NCBI RefSeq assembly: GCF_018403225.1
Contig: NZ_BOSG01000004.1
Span: forward strand, 186,001-250,000
DNA: 64,000 nt
From: Paenibacillus sp. J23TS9
Lineage (GTDB): Bacteria > Bacillota > Bacilli > Paenibacillales > Paenibacillaceae
Direction of reading: 5' to 3'
Of the stretch, positions 32,288 through 40,594 are shown piece by piece. Position 1 is the first letter of the stretch; each line of letters begins with the position of its first letter. Below the pieces are notes generated by a model, which searched no databases, was not told where the DNA came from, and worked only from the letters and a program-made list of their open reading frames with translations. The position numbers and the translations under genes are program-made.

Positions 32288-33190
32288 TCACTTTTCCCCT
32301 TCATCCAAATAACCTGATATACGGGAAGCTTTTCGGTATTCCACAGGCGTCCTTCCCGTATGCTTCTTAAACAGCATTTGCAAATACTGCCTGCTGCCGA
32401 TGCCCACGTAATCAGCGATATCCGCGACCGGAATCTCGGTTTGGCGCAGCAGCATCGCCGTTTTATCCATCCGGTAATCCTTCAGGTATTCCATGATGGA
32501 CAATCCCGTTTTTTGTTTAAAAATCCGCTGCAGGTAGCCCGGGTGAAGCCGGACATGCTCGGCGACATCCTTCACCTGAATGCCGCGATCGTAGTTTTGG
32601 TACAAGAACTCGATACATTGCCGGACATACGTGCTCAGAGCATCTAACCCGGCTTCCGCAAACTCCTGATGCAGTCTAGCGACCCGAATCAGAAGCTGCG
32701 CCAGCATGAGCTGCGGCATAAGCTTCAGACCTGTTCCTGCCGCATCCAGTTCAATGACGAGACTTTTCAGCAACTGATGCACGTCATGAAATTCCCGGAA
32801 CACCACGAACGAGGCCGGATTCCGGAAAAGAGCCTCCAGCGCGATCTCACGTCGTGCCAGTTCCCTCATCGAAGGAAGCACGCCCTCCCGTTCCACAAAC
32901 CGGAATTCGATATTCAGCATCCGGCAGGAATCCGGTACGAGCAGACGGTGAGGAACGGTCCCATCAAGCAAAATAAAGCCGCCTTTCGCGAGCCGGACCA
33001 CCGCTTCGTCTTCACCGGAAGGTAACAGCCCAACGGAACATTTCCCGTCGATCACGTACATAATTTCCGAGGAATCATGCGTATGAAATGCCATATCGAA
33101 CCCGTTCCATTCTTTGAAATAATAGGCGCTGACTTCAGGACAGCAGTCCAAAATCATCAGCTTGCCAGGGAACAAACCACAGCTTGGCAT
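32288..33190 (-). CDS. AraC family transcriptional regulator
   Basis: A 300-residue regulator with an N-terminal cupin sensor (FDMAFHTHDSSEIMYVIDGKCSVGLL and LDGTVPHRLLVPD) and a C-terminal double helix-turn-helix, about residues 200-295 (IQVKDVAEHVRLHPGYLQRIFKQKTGLSIMEYLKDYRMDKTAMLLRQTEIPVADIADYVGIGSRQYLQMLFKKHTGRTPVEYRK). The start at 33190 follows GAAGGAGGATACGTC. It precedes the GH4 gene on the same strand and most likely activates it in response to the sugar. Confidence 0.9.
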   Translation of the reverse strand: MPSCGLFPGKLMILDCCPEVSAYYFKEWNGFDMAFHTHDSSEIMYVIDGKCSVGLLPSGEDEAVVRLAKGGFILLDGTVPHRLLVPDSCRMLNIEFRFVEREGVLPSMRELARREIALEALFRNPASFVVFREFHDVHQLLKSLVIELDAAGTGLKLMPQLMLAQLLIRVARLHQEFAEAGLDALSTYVRQCIEFLYQNYDRGIQVKDVAEHVRLHPGYLQRIFKQKTGLSIMEYLKDYRMDKTAMLLRQTEIPVADIADYVGIGSRQYLQMLFKKHTGRTPVEYRKASRISGYLDEGEK

Positions 33191-33278
33191 GACGTATCCT
33201 CCTTCACCGGAAAGCATGGGAAGCCTTTGTGCTTCTCCTTCGTTTTCATCTTCAGCCCCCTGTGCAGCAGCCAAGCTT

Positions 33279-34049
33279 TTAATGTAACTGAACCATTAAA
33301 CCGCTGCGTGCAAGCACTACATTCGGCGGCAGCGGATAATCGGCGTTCACGTCGACGTTATGGGACATATGCGTATAGACGATTTTTCCCGGAGTCACCT
33401 CGGCGATCAGCTCCGCAGCTTCCACCATGTCATACACCGAGCGCGACGAATATAGGGCTGTTTCATGGTAAAAGCTTGTCCCGAGCACCAGCAGATCGAG
33501 ATTATGCAGTGGCTTCTTTTCTTCCTCATTCAAACCGATCGAATCGGAGCAATATACCCAGCGGAAGCCTTCCTTTTCAAGGCGATAGGCATAGGAATAC
33601 CCGTTGGCGCCATGGCATACCTTCCATCCGGAGATATTCCAGCCAGACAGCGCGATCCCCTCATCAACTGCTATTATTTTCATATGCCTCGCAAGCCATG
33701 GGAACTGCTTCAGGATCGTATCGATGACTTCCTGCGGAGCGTACAGCTCCCCTTTTCGCCCCAGCCAGCGGCAGGCATCCGCCCACTCGGGAAGTCCGCC
33801 GATATGATCAAAGTGGGCATGTGTGACCAGAATCTTTTCAGCAAAACGCAGGCCCTGCATCTCCATCTGGCTGCGCCAATCCGGACCGCAATCGATCAGA
33901 AAATCACCATCCTGCCCCCGAATCATCACCAGCGATCGCAGGCGGCGATTGCTTCCAGTCGTTCTGGCTTCCCCGCACACATCACAATCGCAATAGACCC
34001 GGGGAACGCCCATCGCATCGCCGGTTCCCAAAAAAACTAAGGTATCCAT
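33279..34049 (-). CDS. PhnP-like MBL-fold phosphodiesterase
   Basis: A 256-residue MBL-fold protein. FLGTGDAMGVPRVYCDCDVCGEA contains the extra zinc-binding CxCxxC of PhnP-type cyclic phosphodiesterases; THAHFDHIGGLPEW is the HxHxDH motif, further ligands are in KVCHGANGYS and CSDS, and the end VYTHMSHNVD holds the last histidine. It may hydrolyse a cyclic nucleotide or phosphoribosyl cyclic phosphate. It lies 88 bases upstream of the AraC gene on the same strand. Confidence 0.85.
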   Translation of the reverse strand: MDTLVFLGTGDAMGVPRVYCDCDVCGEARTTGSNRRLRSLVMIRGQDGDFLIDCGPDWRSQMEMQGLRFAEKILVTHAHFDHIGGLPEWADACRWLGRKGELYAPQEVIDTILKQFPWLARHMKIIAVDEGIALSGWNISGWKVCHGANGYSYAYRLEKEGFRWVYCSDSIGLNEEEKKPLHNLDLLVLGTSFYHETALYSSRSVYDMVEAAELIAEVTPGKIVYTHMSHNVDVNADYPLPPNVVLARSGLMVQLH

Positions 34050-34077
34050 GCTTCCATCTCCTCATCCGTTCGTCATT

Positions 34078-34557
34078 CTACTTCTCTATAGACTTTACCA
34101 TCTGATAGTTGATGAGCGAAACCCCGCTGCGGATCACCGTTTGTTCCTTCACTACGCTGTATCCATGCCGTTCAAAGAAAGGTTTCGCCGTAATGCTCGC
34201 TTCCGTAAACAGCTTAACCGCCCCAAGCCGGATTGCTTCATCTTCAAGTGTCTTCAGGAGCGCTGTGGCAATCCCTTGTCTCTGATAACGGGAATGAACA
34301 TACAATCTGTCAATATAACCTTCGTTTGTCATATCGCCAAATCCTGCGATGGTACCGGCAATTTCGGCGACATATGTAATATGACTTGCTAATGACCGTT
34401 CCCATCCCAGCCGTTTAGCAGACTTGTCCCCAAGCGGTGCCCATGCATCAAGCTGCTCTCTGGTATAATCACGTACGTTTACGGTATGAACCGTTTCATA
34501 GAAAAGGTCGAGGATCGGGCCGGCATCCTGCACCTCAAATTTGCGAATCTGAATCAT
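34078..34557 (-). CDS. GNAT family N-acetyltransferase
   Basis: A 159-residue acetyltransferase opening IQIRKFEVQDAGPILDLFYETVHTVNVRDYTREQLDAWAP, with the acetyl-CoA loop RYQRQGIATALLKTLEDEAI and the terminal FFERHGYSVVKEQTVIRSGVSLINYQMVK. These are features of the YafP/YwnH-like small GNATs. The start at 34557 follows AAAGGAG; an upstream frame of 20 further codons has no good site. Substrate unknown. Confidence 0.85.
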   Translation of the reverse strand: MIQIRKFEVQDAGPILDLFYETVHTVNVRDYTREQLDAWAPLGDKSAKRLGWERSLASHITYVAEIAGTIAGFGDMTNEGYIDRLYVHSRYQRQGIATALLKTLEDEAIRLGAVKLFTEASITAKPFFERHGYSVVKEQTVIRSGVSLINYQMVKSIEK

Positions 34558-34613
34558 CTTTTTATGATCTCCTTTACTCCAATCCCCTGGATGCATAATT
34601 GACGACCCGGAAA

Positions 34614-34950
34614 TCACTCGGACTTTTCCCGTGTGAGCTCCGATTTATACTCATCCTCAATCAAGTTGCTTATCCATACAATCATATCATTAAAAACACA
34701 GCCCAAATAACCGATTTCATCGTTCCCCCTGAATCTCCCGGAGCGGCTCAGCCGTTCCAATAATATTCCACCTGATCCCGTTATCCATCAGGAACAGCCG
34801 CTTCGTCAGACCGGTTGATACTATGTAAAATAGGACCAATGAGATCATTAATGCAATCAAGAACAGCCATATTGCAATTTGCTCACTTCTTCGTACCCTA
34901 GTAAATGCACCTTTTGCAGAGAGTGACCACTTATCCGAAATGATTCTAGA
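34614..34950 (-). pseudogene. Remnant of a YesM-type sensor histidine kinase (TM2-HAMP region)
   Basis: Two frames on the minus strand together encode a recognisable fragment. The first gives EQIAIWLFLIALMISLVLFY, a transmembrane helix, followed by IVSTGLTKRLF; after a frameshift near 34735-34760 the second gives RGNDEIGYLGCVFNDMIVWI then SNLIEDEYKSELTREKSE and a stop at 34614. RGNDEIGxLxxVFNDM and LIxxxYKSEL are the HAMP signature of YesM-family kinases paired with AraC-type regulators in Paenibacillus. The sensor domain and the whole kinase core are missing, so it is a relic rather than a gene. Confidence 0.7.
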
Positions 34951-34952
34951 AT

Positions 34953-34991
34953 AAAAAAAGAAACCCTGAGTCCGTAAAAGGACCGGGTTTC
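34953..34991 (-). terminator. Terminator of sbp
   Basis: GAAACCC (34960-34966) pairs with GGGTTTC (34985-34991), with an inner GTCC/GGAC pair; TTTTTTTATTC follows on the minus strand. Confidence 0.85.
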
Positions 34992-35032
34992 CCGATATGT
35001 TATACTTAGCAAATCCATACCTCTCAGATCAC

Positions 35033-36100
35033 TTACAGTCCGGCGAGAACCTGATACCATATCCCTTTTTTGGAATACAGGGTTTGACGAACTTGATCCC
35101 AGCCTCCCAAGTAGGAAATATCGAAGAGGCCGGCAGGAACCTGGAATCTTCCTTCATTCGCTTTCAGGATCTCTTCATTCACCGGGCGGAAGCCGTAATC
35201 CGCAAAGACGGACTGCGCCTCTTTACTCCGGAGATAGTTCACAAAAGCCTCAGCGACCTTGCGTGTACCATGCTGATCGGCATACTTATCGACAACCGCT
35301 GCGGGATTTTCAATCTTGATGGTGTACTCCGGGGTAATCACATCATATTTTTTCCCCTGCCTGATCCGGGCCAGCAGTTCATTCTCGTATGTAACCACCA
35401 CATCACCTACGCCATATTCAAAAGCAGCCATCGACGCTCTACCGCTCTTGTCCAGCGACTCGACGTTCCGGTGGACCTTCTCCAGAAAGGTCTTGGCGTA
35501 AGCCGGATCCTTCGTTCCTTGCTTCTCCGACAGTTTGAGTCCCGCACCATAGATGGCGTTGATATCCCACTGTGCCCCGCCTGAAGTTTGGGGGTTCGGG
35601 TAAAGCACCTTAACGCCCGGTTTGGCCAGATCCTCAAAGTCATGGATGCCAAGCGGATTGCCTTCCCGCGTGCCCAGCACGACGATAGAACGCGTAACCA
35701 TACCTTGATCCGGTGTTTCCCGCCACTTTTTGCTGACGAGACCAGCCTTGACCAGCTTGTCGACATCGCCCTCCATCGCGAGCAGCGTCACATCCGCCTC
35801 GAAGCCGCCAATAATAGCCCTTGCCTGGGTCCCGGAGGCTTCATAGGACTCCTGAAATTTTACCGTTTGTCCGGTCTTCGCCTTCCACTCCTGCTGGAAC
35901 TTCGGCAGAATGTCCGCAAGTGCATCCTTGGCGATGCTATAAGCACCAATGACGAGCGTGACCTCCTTGCCGCTTGCAGCCGCGGCCGACGCCTGCTTGG
36001 CAGGATCTCCGCCGCAGCCCGAGAGGATGACGGACAACAGCAGAAGGAAGCTGACCATACTTGCCATATATAAGTTAAACCGGCCTCGGGATTGTTTCAT
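35033..36100 (-). CDS. sbp: Sulfate-binding lipoprotein
   Basis: A 355-residue extracellular binding protein for the CysTWA sulfate importer. Signal peptide SMVSFLLLLSVILSGCGGD with lipobox LSGC; body motifs VIGAYSIAKDALADILPKF, QESYEASGTQARAI, NPQTSGGAQWDINAIYGAG and DVVVTYENELL are typical of sulfate/thiosulfate-binding proteins. The start at 36100 follows AGGAGGAAGCACAT; 12 upstream codons lack support. It lies downstream of cysA on the same strand, across a 360-base gap holding a structured repeat, instead of at the head of the operon. Confidence 0.92.
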   Translation of the reverse strand: MKQSRGRFNLYMASMVSFLLLLSVILSGCGGDPAKQASAAAASGKEVTLVIGAYSIAKDALADILPKFQQEWKAKTGQTVKFQESYEASGTQARAIIGGFEADVTLLAMEGDVDKLVKAGLVSKKWRETPDQGMVTRSIVVLGTREGNPLGIHDFEDLAKPGVKVLYPNPQTSGGAQWDINAIYGAGLKLSEKQGTKDPAYAKTFLEKVHRNVESLDKSGRASMAAFEYGVGDVVVTYENELLARIRQGKKYDVITPEYTIKIENPAAVVDKYADQHGTRKVAEAFVNYLRSKEAQSVFADYGFRPVNEEILKANEGRFQVPAGLFDISYLGGWDQVRQTLYSKKGIWYQVLAGL

Positions 36101-36206
36101 ATGTGCTTCCTCCTGTGAACCAATACTTATTTTCATAACGATTGGCGAATGAGTATGCCAAGCATGATCTTCTGAAAGCTTCGAACAATTTATTGGCCAT
36201 GTGAAT

Positions 36207-36352
36207 GAGGCCGCTCCGCGTACGGATCATTCTTCCGATCGCTGTTGTCTCCCAATTTCTTGATCTTATTTTTAAAAGGTAGGAATTCTGAGACAAAGGC
36301 GAACGCTAACGCTTCTTCAGAACGATTCCGTCCCCTCCGCTACGATTGCGCA
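36207..36352. repeat. Large structured intergenic element between cysA and sbp
   Basis: About 146 bases folding on themselves. Outer pair ACGGATCATTCT (36222-36233) with AGAACGATTCCGT (36319-36331); inner pair GTCTCCCAATT (36246-36256) with AATTCTGAGAC (36284-36294). The rest of the 360-base gap has no open frame or recognised signal. Only this copy occurs in the window. It looks like an interspersed palindromic element or a structured RNA; it could also govern sbp separately from cysTWA. Confidence 0.5.
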
Positions 36353-36462
36353 ATGAATGATAACTTCGAGCATAGAGATTATTACGCCCTTACTACTTGC
36401 TTCATACACAAATCTATTTCCCTATGTTCAGCTTATTCTAAATCCAATCAGCCAAGCATTGC

Positions 36463-37527
36463 CTAAATAATCACAGGCATCGGATCTACCTTAAGCCGAT
36501 TCTCCTCCATCCAGCTCCGCTCATTATTGAACAAGTATGCACGATGCACCAGCACCCTTACATGCTGTCCCGGCGTCAGCGCAGGCTTCTCCAGCGAACG
36601 GTAGGTCATCAGCTTATGGCCGCCGACCTCCACTTCTACCATCCACTCGCTTCCGCGGAAATGCAGTCGATGCACGACGCCTTCCTCCGTGACGGAGAGC
36701 ATTTTGAATTCATGCGACTCCCCTACCTCGATATATTCCGGCCGAATCAGCGCCCGCGTCTCTGAACCGGAGCCCGCTTCCTCAAAGCCCTTCAGCTCAG
36801 AGACATCATCGATCATCGTGGATTCGCCGATAAATGAAGCGACAAATGGTGTTTTCGGCTCCTTGTAAATATCCCATGGCGTTCCCTTCTGTTCCAGACG
36901 CCCATGGCTCATGATCATAATTTCATCGGCAACCTCAATCGCCTCATCCTGGTCATGGGTCACAAAAATGGAGGTGATGCCTACCCGCTCAATCAGCTCG
37001 CGCAGCCAGGAGCGCAGCTCCTGCCTGATTTTCGCATCGATGGCAGCAAAAGGCTCATCCAGCAGCAGCAGCTGCGGCTCGGGTGCAAGCGCCCGGGCAA
37101 AAGCGACACGCTGCCGCTGTCCGCCGGAAAGCTGATGGGGATAGCGCTTTTCAAAGCCTGAAAGACCGGTCAGCTCCACCAGCTCCATTACGCGTTCCTT
37201 TAAGGCTGACTTCGCGACCTTTTTCACCTTCAGCCCAAAAGCGATATTATCGAACACCGTCATATGCTTGAACAGCGCATAGTTCTGAAACACAAAGCCG
37301 ATCCCGCGCTCCTGCGGCAGCAAATGATTGACCAGCTCACCATGGAAGCGTATTTCCCCGTCGTCTGGCTGCTCTAGTCCGGCAAGCATCCGCAGGACGG
37401 AGGTTTTGCCGCCTCCGCTTGGACCAAGAAGACCGATCAAATGGCCTTTCGCAATGTCGAAGCTTACATCATTGACAGCATGAAAATCTCCAAAATGCTT
37501 GTTTAAACCACGGACCTCAATATGCAT
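36463..37527 (-). CDS. cysA: Sulfate/thiosulfate ABC transporter ATPase
   Basis: A 354-residue ATPase. Walker A GPSGGGKTS (about residue 35), Q-loop VFQNYALF, signature LSGGQRQRVAFARAL, Walker B LLLLDEPFAAID and switch VTHDQDEAIEVAD. Residues 240-345 form the TOBE-like regulatory domain with ALIRPEYIEV, as in CysA. Immediately follows cysW with one base between the genes; it powers sulfate import by CysT/CysW with Sbp. Confidence 0.94.
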   Translation of the reverse strand: MHIEVRGLNKHFGDFHAVNDVSFDIAKGHLIGLLGPSGGGKTSVLRMLAGLEQPDDGEIRFHGELVNHLLPQERGIGFVFQNYALFKHMTVFDNIAFGLKVKKVAKSALKERVMELVELTGLSGFEKRYPHQLSGGQRQRVAFARALAPEPQLLLLDEPFAAIDAKIRQELRSWLRELIERVGITSIFVTHDQDEAIEVADEIMIMSHGRLEQKGTPWDIYKEPKTPFVASFIGESTMIDDVSELKGFEEAGSGSETRALIRPEYIEVGESHEFKMLSVTEEGVVHRLHFRGSEWMVEVEVGGHKLMTYRSLEKPALTPGQHVRVLVHRAYLFNNERSWMEENRLKVDPMPVII

Positions 37528-37528
37528 A

Positions 37529-38326
37529 TCAGTGCACTCCCCTTCTTTTTTTCGCCCATTCCATCATCAGCATCAACCCTATGGAGAATGCCGCCAATAC
37601 CAGTGCCGCACCGTTGGCTGAGGTAACATTAAAATTCTCGACATCCTGATAGATCAGCGTCGTCGCGGTCTGCGTACGATTAATGATGTTGCCTGAAACG
37701 ACCAGCACGGCACCGAACTCCCCCAAGGCACGGGCAATCGTCAGCACCACACCATATATAACAGCCCAGCGGATGGAGGGCCAGGTGACCTTCCAGAACG
37801 TTGTCCAGCTGTAAGCGCCAAGCGTCGAAGCCGCCTCCTCCTGCTGGGTTCCGATTTCCTGAAGGACAGGCATGACTTCGCGTACCATCAGCGGAAAGGT
37901 AACAAACAGCGTCGCAATCACCATCCCCGGGAATGCATATACAATTTTGAATCCGATATGATCGAAGAAGGTTCCCGCCGCGCTTCCCGGACCAAGCAGC
38001 AGCACGATCATTAAGCCGCCGATAACCGGCGACACGGCGTATGGAAGATCGACAATGCTGTTCAGCAGTCGTCTCAGCCCCCTGCTCATCCAGGTGCCGC
38101 GCACAAGATAGACTGCGGTCATCATCCCAAGCAGCGTATTTAACAGTGTGACCGTCACGACAACGAGCGCCGTCATCATAAATGCATGCAGAGCCTCTGG
38201 CCGCGACAATGCCGCACCGAGCTCACCCAGTCCGCCGCTGAAGGCGGCCAGCGTCATTTTGCCCAGCGGAATAATCAAGAGTACGGTAAAAACAGCGTAG
38301 GTTAGTGCAATCCAAAGCTTGTTCAT
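37529..38326 (-). CDS. cysW: Sulfate ABC transporter permease CysW
   Basis: A 265-residue permease with six helices. LRRLLNSIVDLPYAVSPVIGGLMIVLLLGPGS and the EAA loop EVMPVLQEIGTQQEEAASTLGAYSWTTFWKVTWPSIRWAVIYG, then RALGEFGAVLVVSGNIINRTQT, are typical of CysW. The start at 38326 overlaps the cysT stop as ATGA and follows GGGGGAAAAGCCT. It forms a heterodimer with CysT. Confidence 0.93.
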   Translation of the reverse strand: MNKLWIALTYAVFTVLLIIPLGKMTLAAFSGGLGELGAALSRPEALHAFMMTALVVVTVTLLNTLLGMMTAVYLVRGTWMSRGLRRLLNSIVDLPYAVSPVIGGLMIVLLLGPGSAAGTFFDHIGFKIVYAFPGMVIATLFVTFPLMVREVMPVLQEIGTQQEEAASTLGAYSWTTFWKVTWPSIRWAVIYGVVLTIARALGEFGAVLVVSGNIINRTQTATTLIYQDVENFNVTSANGAALVLAAFSIGLMLMMEWAKKRRGVH

Positions 38327-39138
38327 AGGCTTTTCCCCCGTGTTTGTACCCAGTTCACGACCCATAGAATAACAAAGGAAAGCGTCAAGAGCAGCACCGA
38401 CACCGCTGCCGCTCCCGCTGTATTATCGCTTTCAACCTCTCCGTATATATAGACCGAAGCGACCAGCGTCCGGCCCGGAATATTTCCGGCAACCAGTACT
38501 ACCGCGCCAAATTCGGCCAACGCCCTGGAAAAGGCAAGCATACCGCCGCTCAGGATACCGGGCATCATGGACGGAAGCACCACTTGGAAAAAGACCTTCA
38601 CGCCTGATGCTCCAAGCGTTCGTGCTGCCTCTTCCTCGGAAGGATCAATCTCCTCCAGCAGCGGCTGAACCGCACGAATGACAAACGGGAAAGTGACGAA
38701 CACCATCGCGATAATAATTGCCGGCGGGTGGAATACAATCTCTAAACCCAGAGCTCCAGCAGCTTTGCCCACCCAGCTTACAGGTCCCAGCAGCAGCAGG
38801 ATCATCAGTCCTCCCACCGCGGTAGGCAATGCAAAAGGCAGATCCACTAAACTGTTCAGCAGCGATCTCCCCGGAAAACGGCAGCGTACCAGTACCCAGC
38901 TAATCATCGTGCCGATCAGGATATTCACAACCGCTGCCGTAAGAGCCAGACGAACGGTCAGCAGGACCGCCTTCCAGGCAATAGGATCCGTGATACTTTC
39001 CACAAACAGATTCCAGCCTTCGGAAAGGGAATGGTAGTATACCCCCAGCAAAGGAAGAATGACCAGCAGCATAAAATACAACAGAAGGGTGCTGCGGAAC
39101 CCCCATGTCCACCCTTTATGACGCAGCAGTATATTCAT
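38323..39138 (-). CDS. cysT: Sulfate ABC transporter permease CysT
   Basis: A 271-residue permease with six helices: VDLPFALPTAVGGLMILLLLGPVSWVG, the EAA loop QPLLEEIDPSEEEAARTLGASGVKVFFQVVLPSMMPGILSG and RALAEFGAVVLVAGNIPGRTLVASVYIYGEVE identify CysT (CysU). It is the first gene of cysT-cysW-cysA and follows a good promoter at 39264-39293. Confidence 0.93.
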   Translation of the reverse strand: MNILLRHKGWTWGFRSTLLLYFMLLVILPLLGVYYHSLSEGWNLFVESITDPIAWKAVLLTVRLALTAAVVNILIGTMISWVLVRCRFPGRSLLNSLVDLPFALPTAVGGLMILLLLGPVSWVGKAAGALGLEIVFHPPAIIIAMVFVTFPFVIRAVQPLLEEIDPSEEEAARTLGASGVKVFFQVVLPSMMPGILSGGMLAFSRALAEFGAVVLVAGNIPGRTLVASVYIYGEVESDNTAGAAAVSVLLLTLSFVILWVVNWVQTRGKSL

Positions 39139-39212
39139 ACGCTTATCCCCCCGCTTACTTGAAATCGGTCATAGGCAATTTCAGTCATTGTCAAAACGAT
39201 TATTTAATCTTA

Positions 39213-39234
39213 CAATTAAGTTAATTCCTATTTG
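39213..39234 (-). promoter_or_regulatory. Candidate sulfur-control operator downstream of the cysT promoter
   Basis: CAAATAGGAATTAACTTAATTG on the minus strand (broken here as CAAATAGGAATT then AACTTAATTG). It lies about 25 bases after the inferred transcription start. It resembles the AT-rich CymR-type sites near Firmicutes sulfur genes, and a related CAAATAG...GAATT occurs upstream of tcyP. Confidence 0.3.
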
Positions 39235-39263
39235 TATACTTGGTTTTAGAATTACTTAGAGAT

Positions 39264-39293
39264 ACTTTACCAAAAACTGTCTGTCATCGTCAA
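39264..39293 (-). promoter_or_regulatory. Promoter of the sulfate transport operon
   Basis: Minus strand TTGACG (39293-39288), an 18-base spacer and TAAAGT (39269-39264). The leader to the cysT ATG is about 120 bases. The remaining AT-rich gap to the plus-strand YjbQ gene shows no other gene. Confidence 0.6.
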
Positions 39294-39462
39294 TATATAA
39301 GTTGGAAAGAATGATATGTTCTTTGCAGTGTTTAAAATGGGGTATACATATATTAGCGGCTAATTTTAGAAAATAACGCCATTAGGCGTATTCTCACTAA
39401 AAGGAGAATTCTGTATTCTTTAATCATAGGATTGAGCTGGAGCAAAAGAGAGGAGAATCTGC

Positions 39463-39864
39463 ATGCTGTATACACTTGAGCTGGCCACAACAGGCCGTGA
39501 TGAGATGAGGGATATTACGCGGGAATTGATATCACTTGTTCATAAGAGCGGAGTTAAGGAGGGTACGGTACTGATCTATTGTCCTCATACAACCGCAGGG
39601 ATTGCAATTAACGAGAATGCGGATCCGGACGTAAAGCGGGATGTGCTAATGCGCCTCGATGAGGTCTATCCATGGAAGCATCCCAAATACCGGCATGCTG
39701 AAGGCAACACCGCCTCCCACCTGAAGTCCATCACCTCCGGCCCCTCCCAAACCGTTATCATCACCGAGGGTGAACTGCTGCTGGGCCGCTGGCAGGGCAT
39801 TTATTTTTGCGAATTTGACGGCCCCCGCCGCAGACAATACCATGTAAAGATCATGCAGGGATAG
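39463..39864 (+). CDS. YjbQ family protein (UPF0047)
   Basis: A 133-residue single-domain protein with the family signature GTVLIYCPHTTAGIAINENADPDVKRD, YRHAEGNTASHLKSITSG (likely metal-binding histidines) and LGRWQGIYFCEFDGPRRRQYHVKI. The family is annotated as secondary thiamine-phosphate synthase from complementation work, but its real role is unsettled. GAGGAGAATCTGC precedes the ATG. It is monocistronic, divergent from cysT. Confidence 0.92.
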   Translation: MLYTLELATTGRDEMRDITRELISLVHKSGVKEGTVLIYCPHTTAGIAINENADPDVKRDVLMRLDEVYPWKHPKYRHAEGNTASHLKSITSGPSQTVIITEGELLLGRWQGIYFCEFDGPRRRQYHVKIMQG

Positions 39865-40004
39865 ACAGGCAGTCAGATAAGCCGGGCAAAACAAAACTGG
39901 CGTTGGGGTTCAGGCAATCCTGCCTATCCCCTTCACCATCCAAGCGGTACGCTTTTACGCAATACCAATTCAACGCTATAAAGTATATATCTGCAAAGAA
40001 ACGG

Positions 40005-40589
40005 CTACCGCAGACCCTCACAGCATATTTTCACATGCGTCATCGCTGCGGGTTTAACTTCCTCAAAGGTGACTCGATCCTGAATGTAATAGGATATGAA
40101 GCCGTGCATGGCCAAAAAAAGTGTCAGCGGCAGGTTTCGGCAAAAATCCGGACCGTGCGTGTCTTCATTCATGTAACGGCGCACGATGGATGCAAACATT
40201 TCCAGACAGCGCCCCTGTTCCGTCCGGCAGTAGGACAACAGCTCCTCATCCCGGATCATGAACATAATTTCATACTGGTACGGATGATCCAGACCGAAAC
40301 GAATAAACTCGATCATCAGCTGCTCCACCTTCGTTAAATCCTGAACGGGAGATGCCTTGATAACTTTATTCAGCTGAACCGCAAGATTGTTGAAATCCTC
40401 CACGACAATGGCGTAAAAAAGCTCCGCCTTTTCCTTAAAATGATAATACAAGGAACCATGACTGTAACCTAAATGCTGACCTATACTGCGCATGGAGATT
40501 GCCCTGTAGCCCTTTGTGACGAACAAATGTCTGGCTGCTTCCAGAATCCTCTCCCTGGATAACTCCTGTTCCACTGCTCTTCTTGCCAT
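40005..40589 (-). CDS. TetR family transcriptional regulator
   Basis: A 194-residue repressor. The DNA-binding domain fills residues 10-60: RERILEAARHLFVTKGYRAISMRSIGQHLGYSHGSLYYHFKEKAELFYAI. The ligand-binding domain is unspecific. It lies 5 bases after yvyE on the same strand, so the two are probably cotranscribed. Target unknown. Confidence 0.9.
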   Translation of the reverse strand: MARRAVEQELSRERILEAARHLFVTKGYRAISMRSIGQHLGYSHGSLYYHFKEKAELFYAIVVEDFNNLAVQLNKVIKASPVQDLTKVEQLMIEFIRFGLDHPYQYEIMFMIRDEELLSYCRTEQGRCLEMFASIVRRYMNEDTHGPDFCRNLPLTLFLAMHGFISYYIQDRVTFEEVKPAAMTHVKICCEGLR

Positions 40590-40594
40590 AGACC

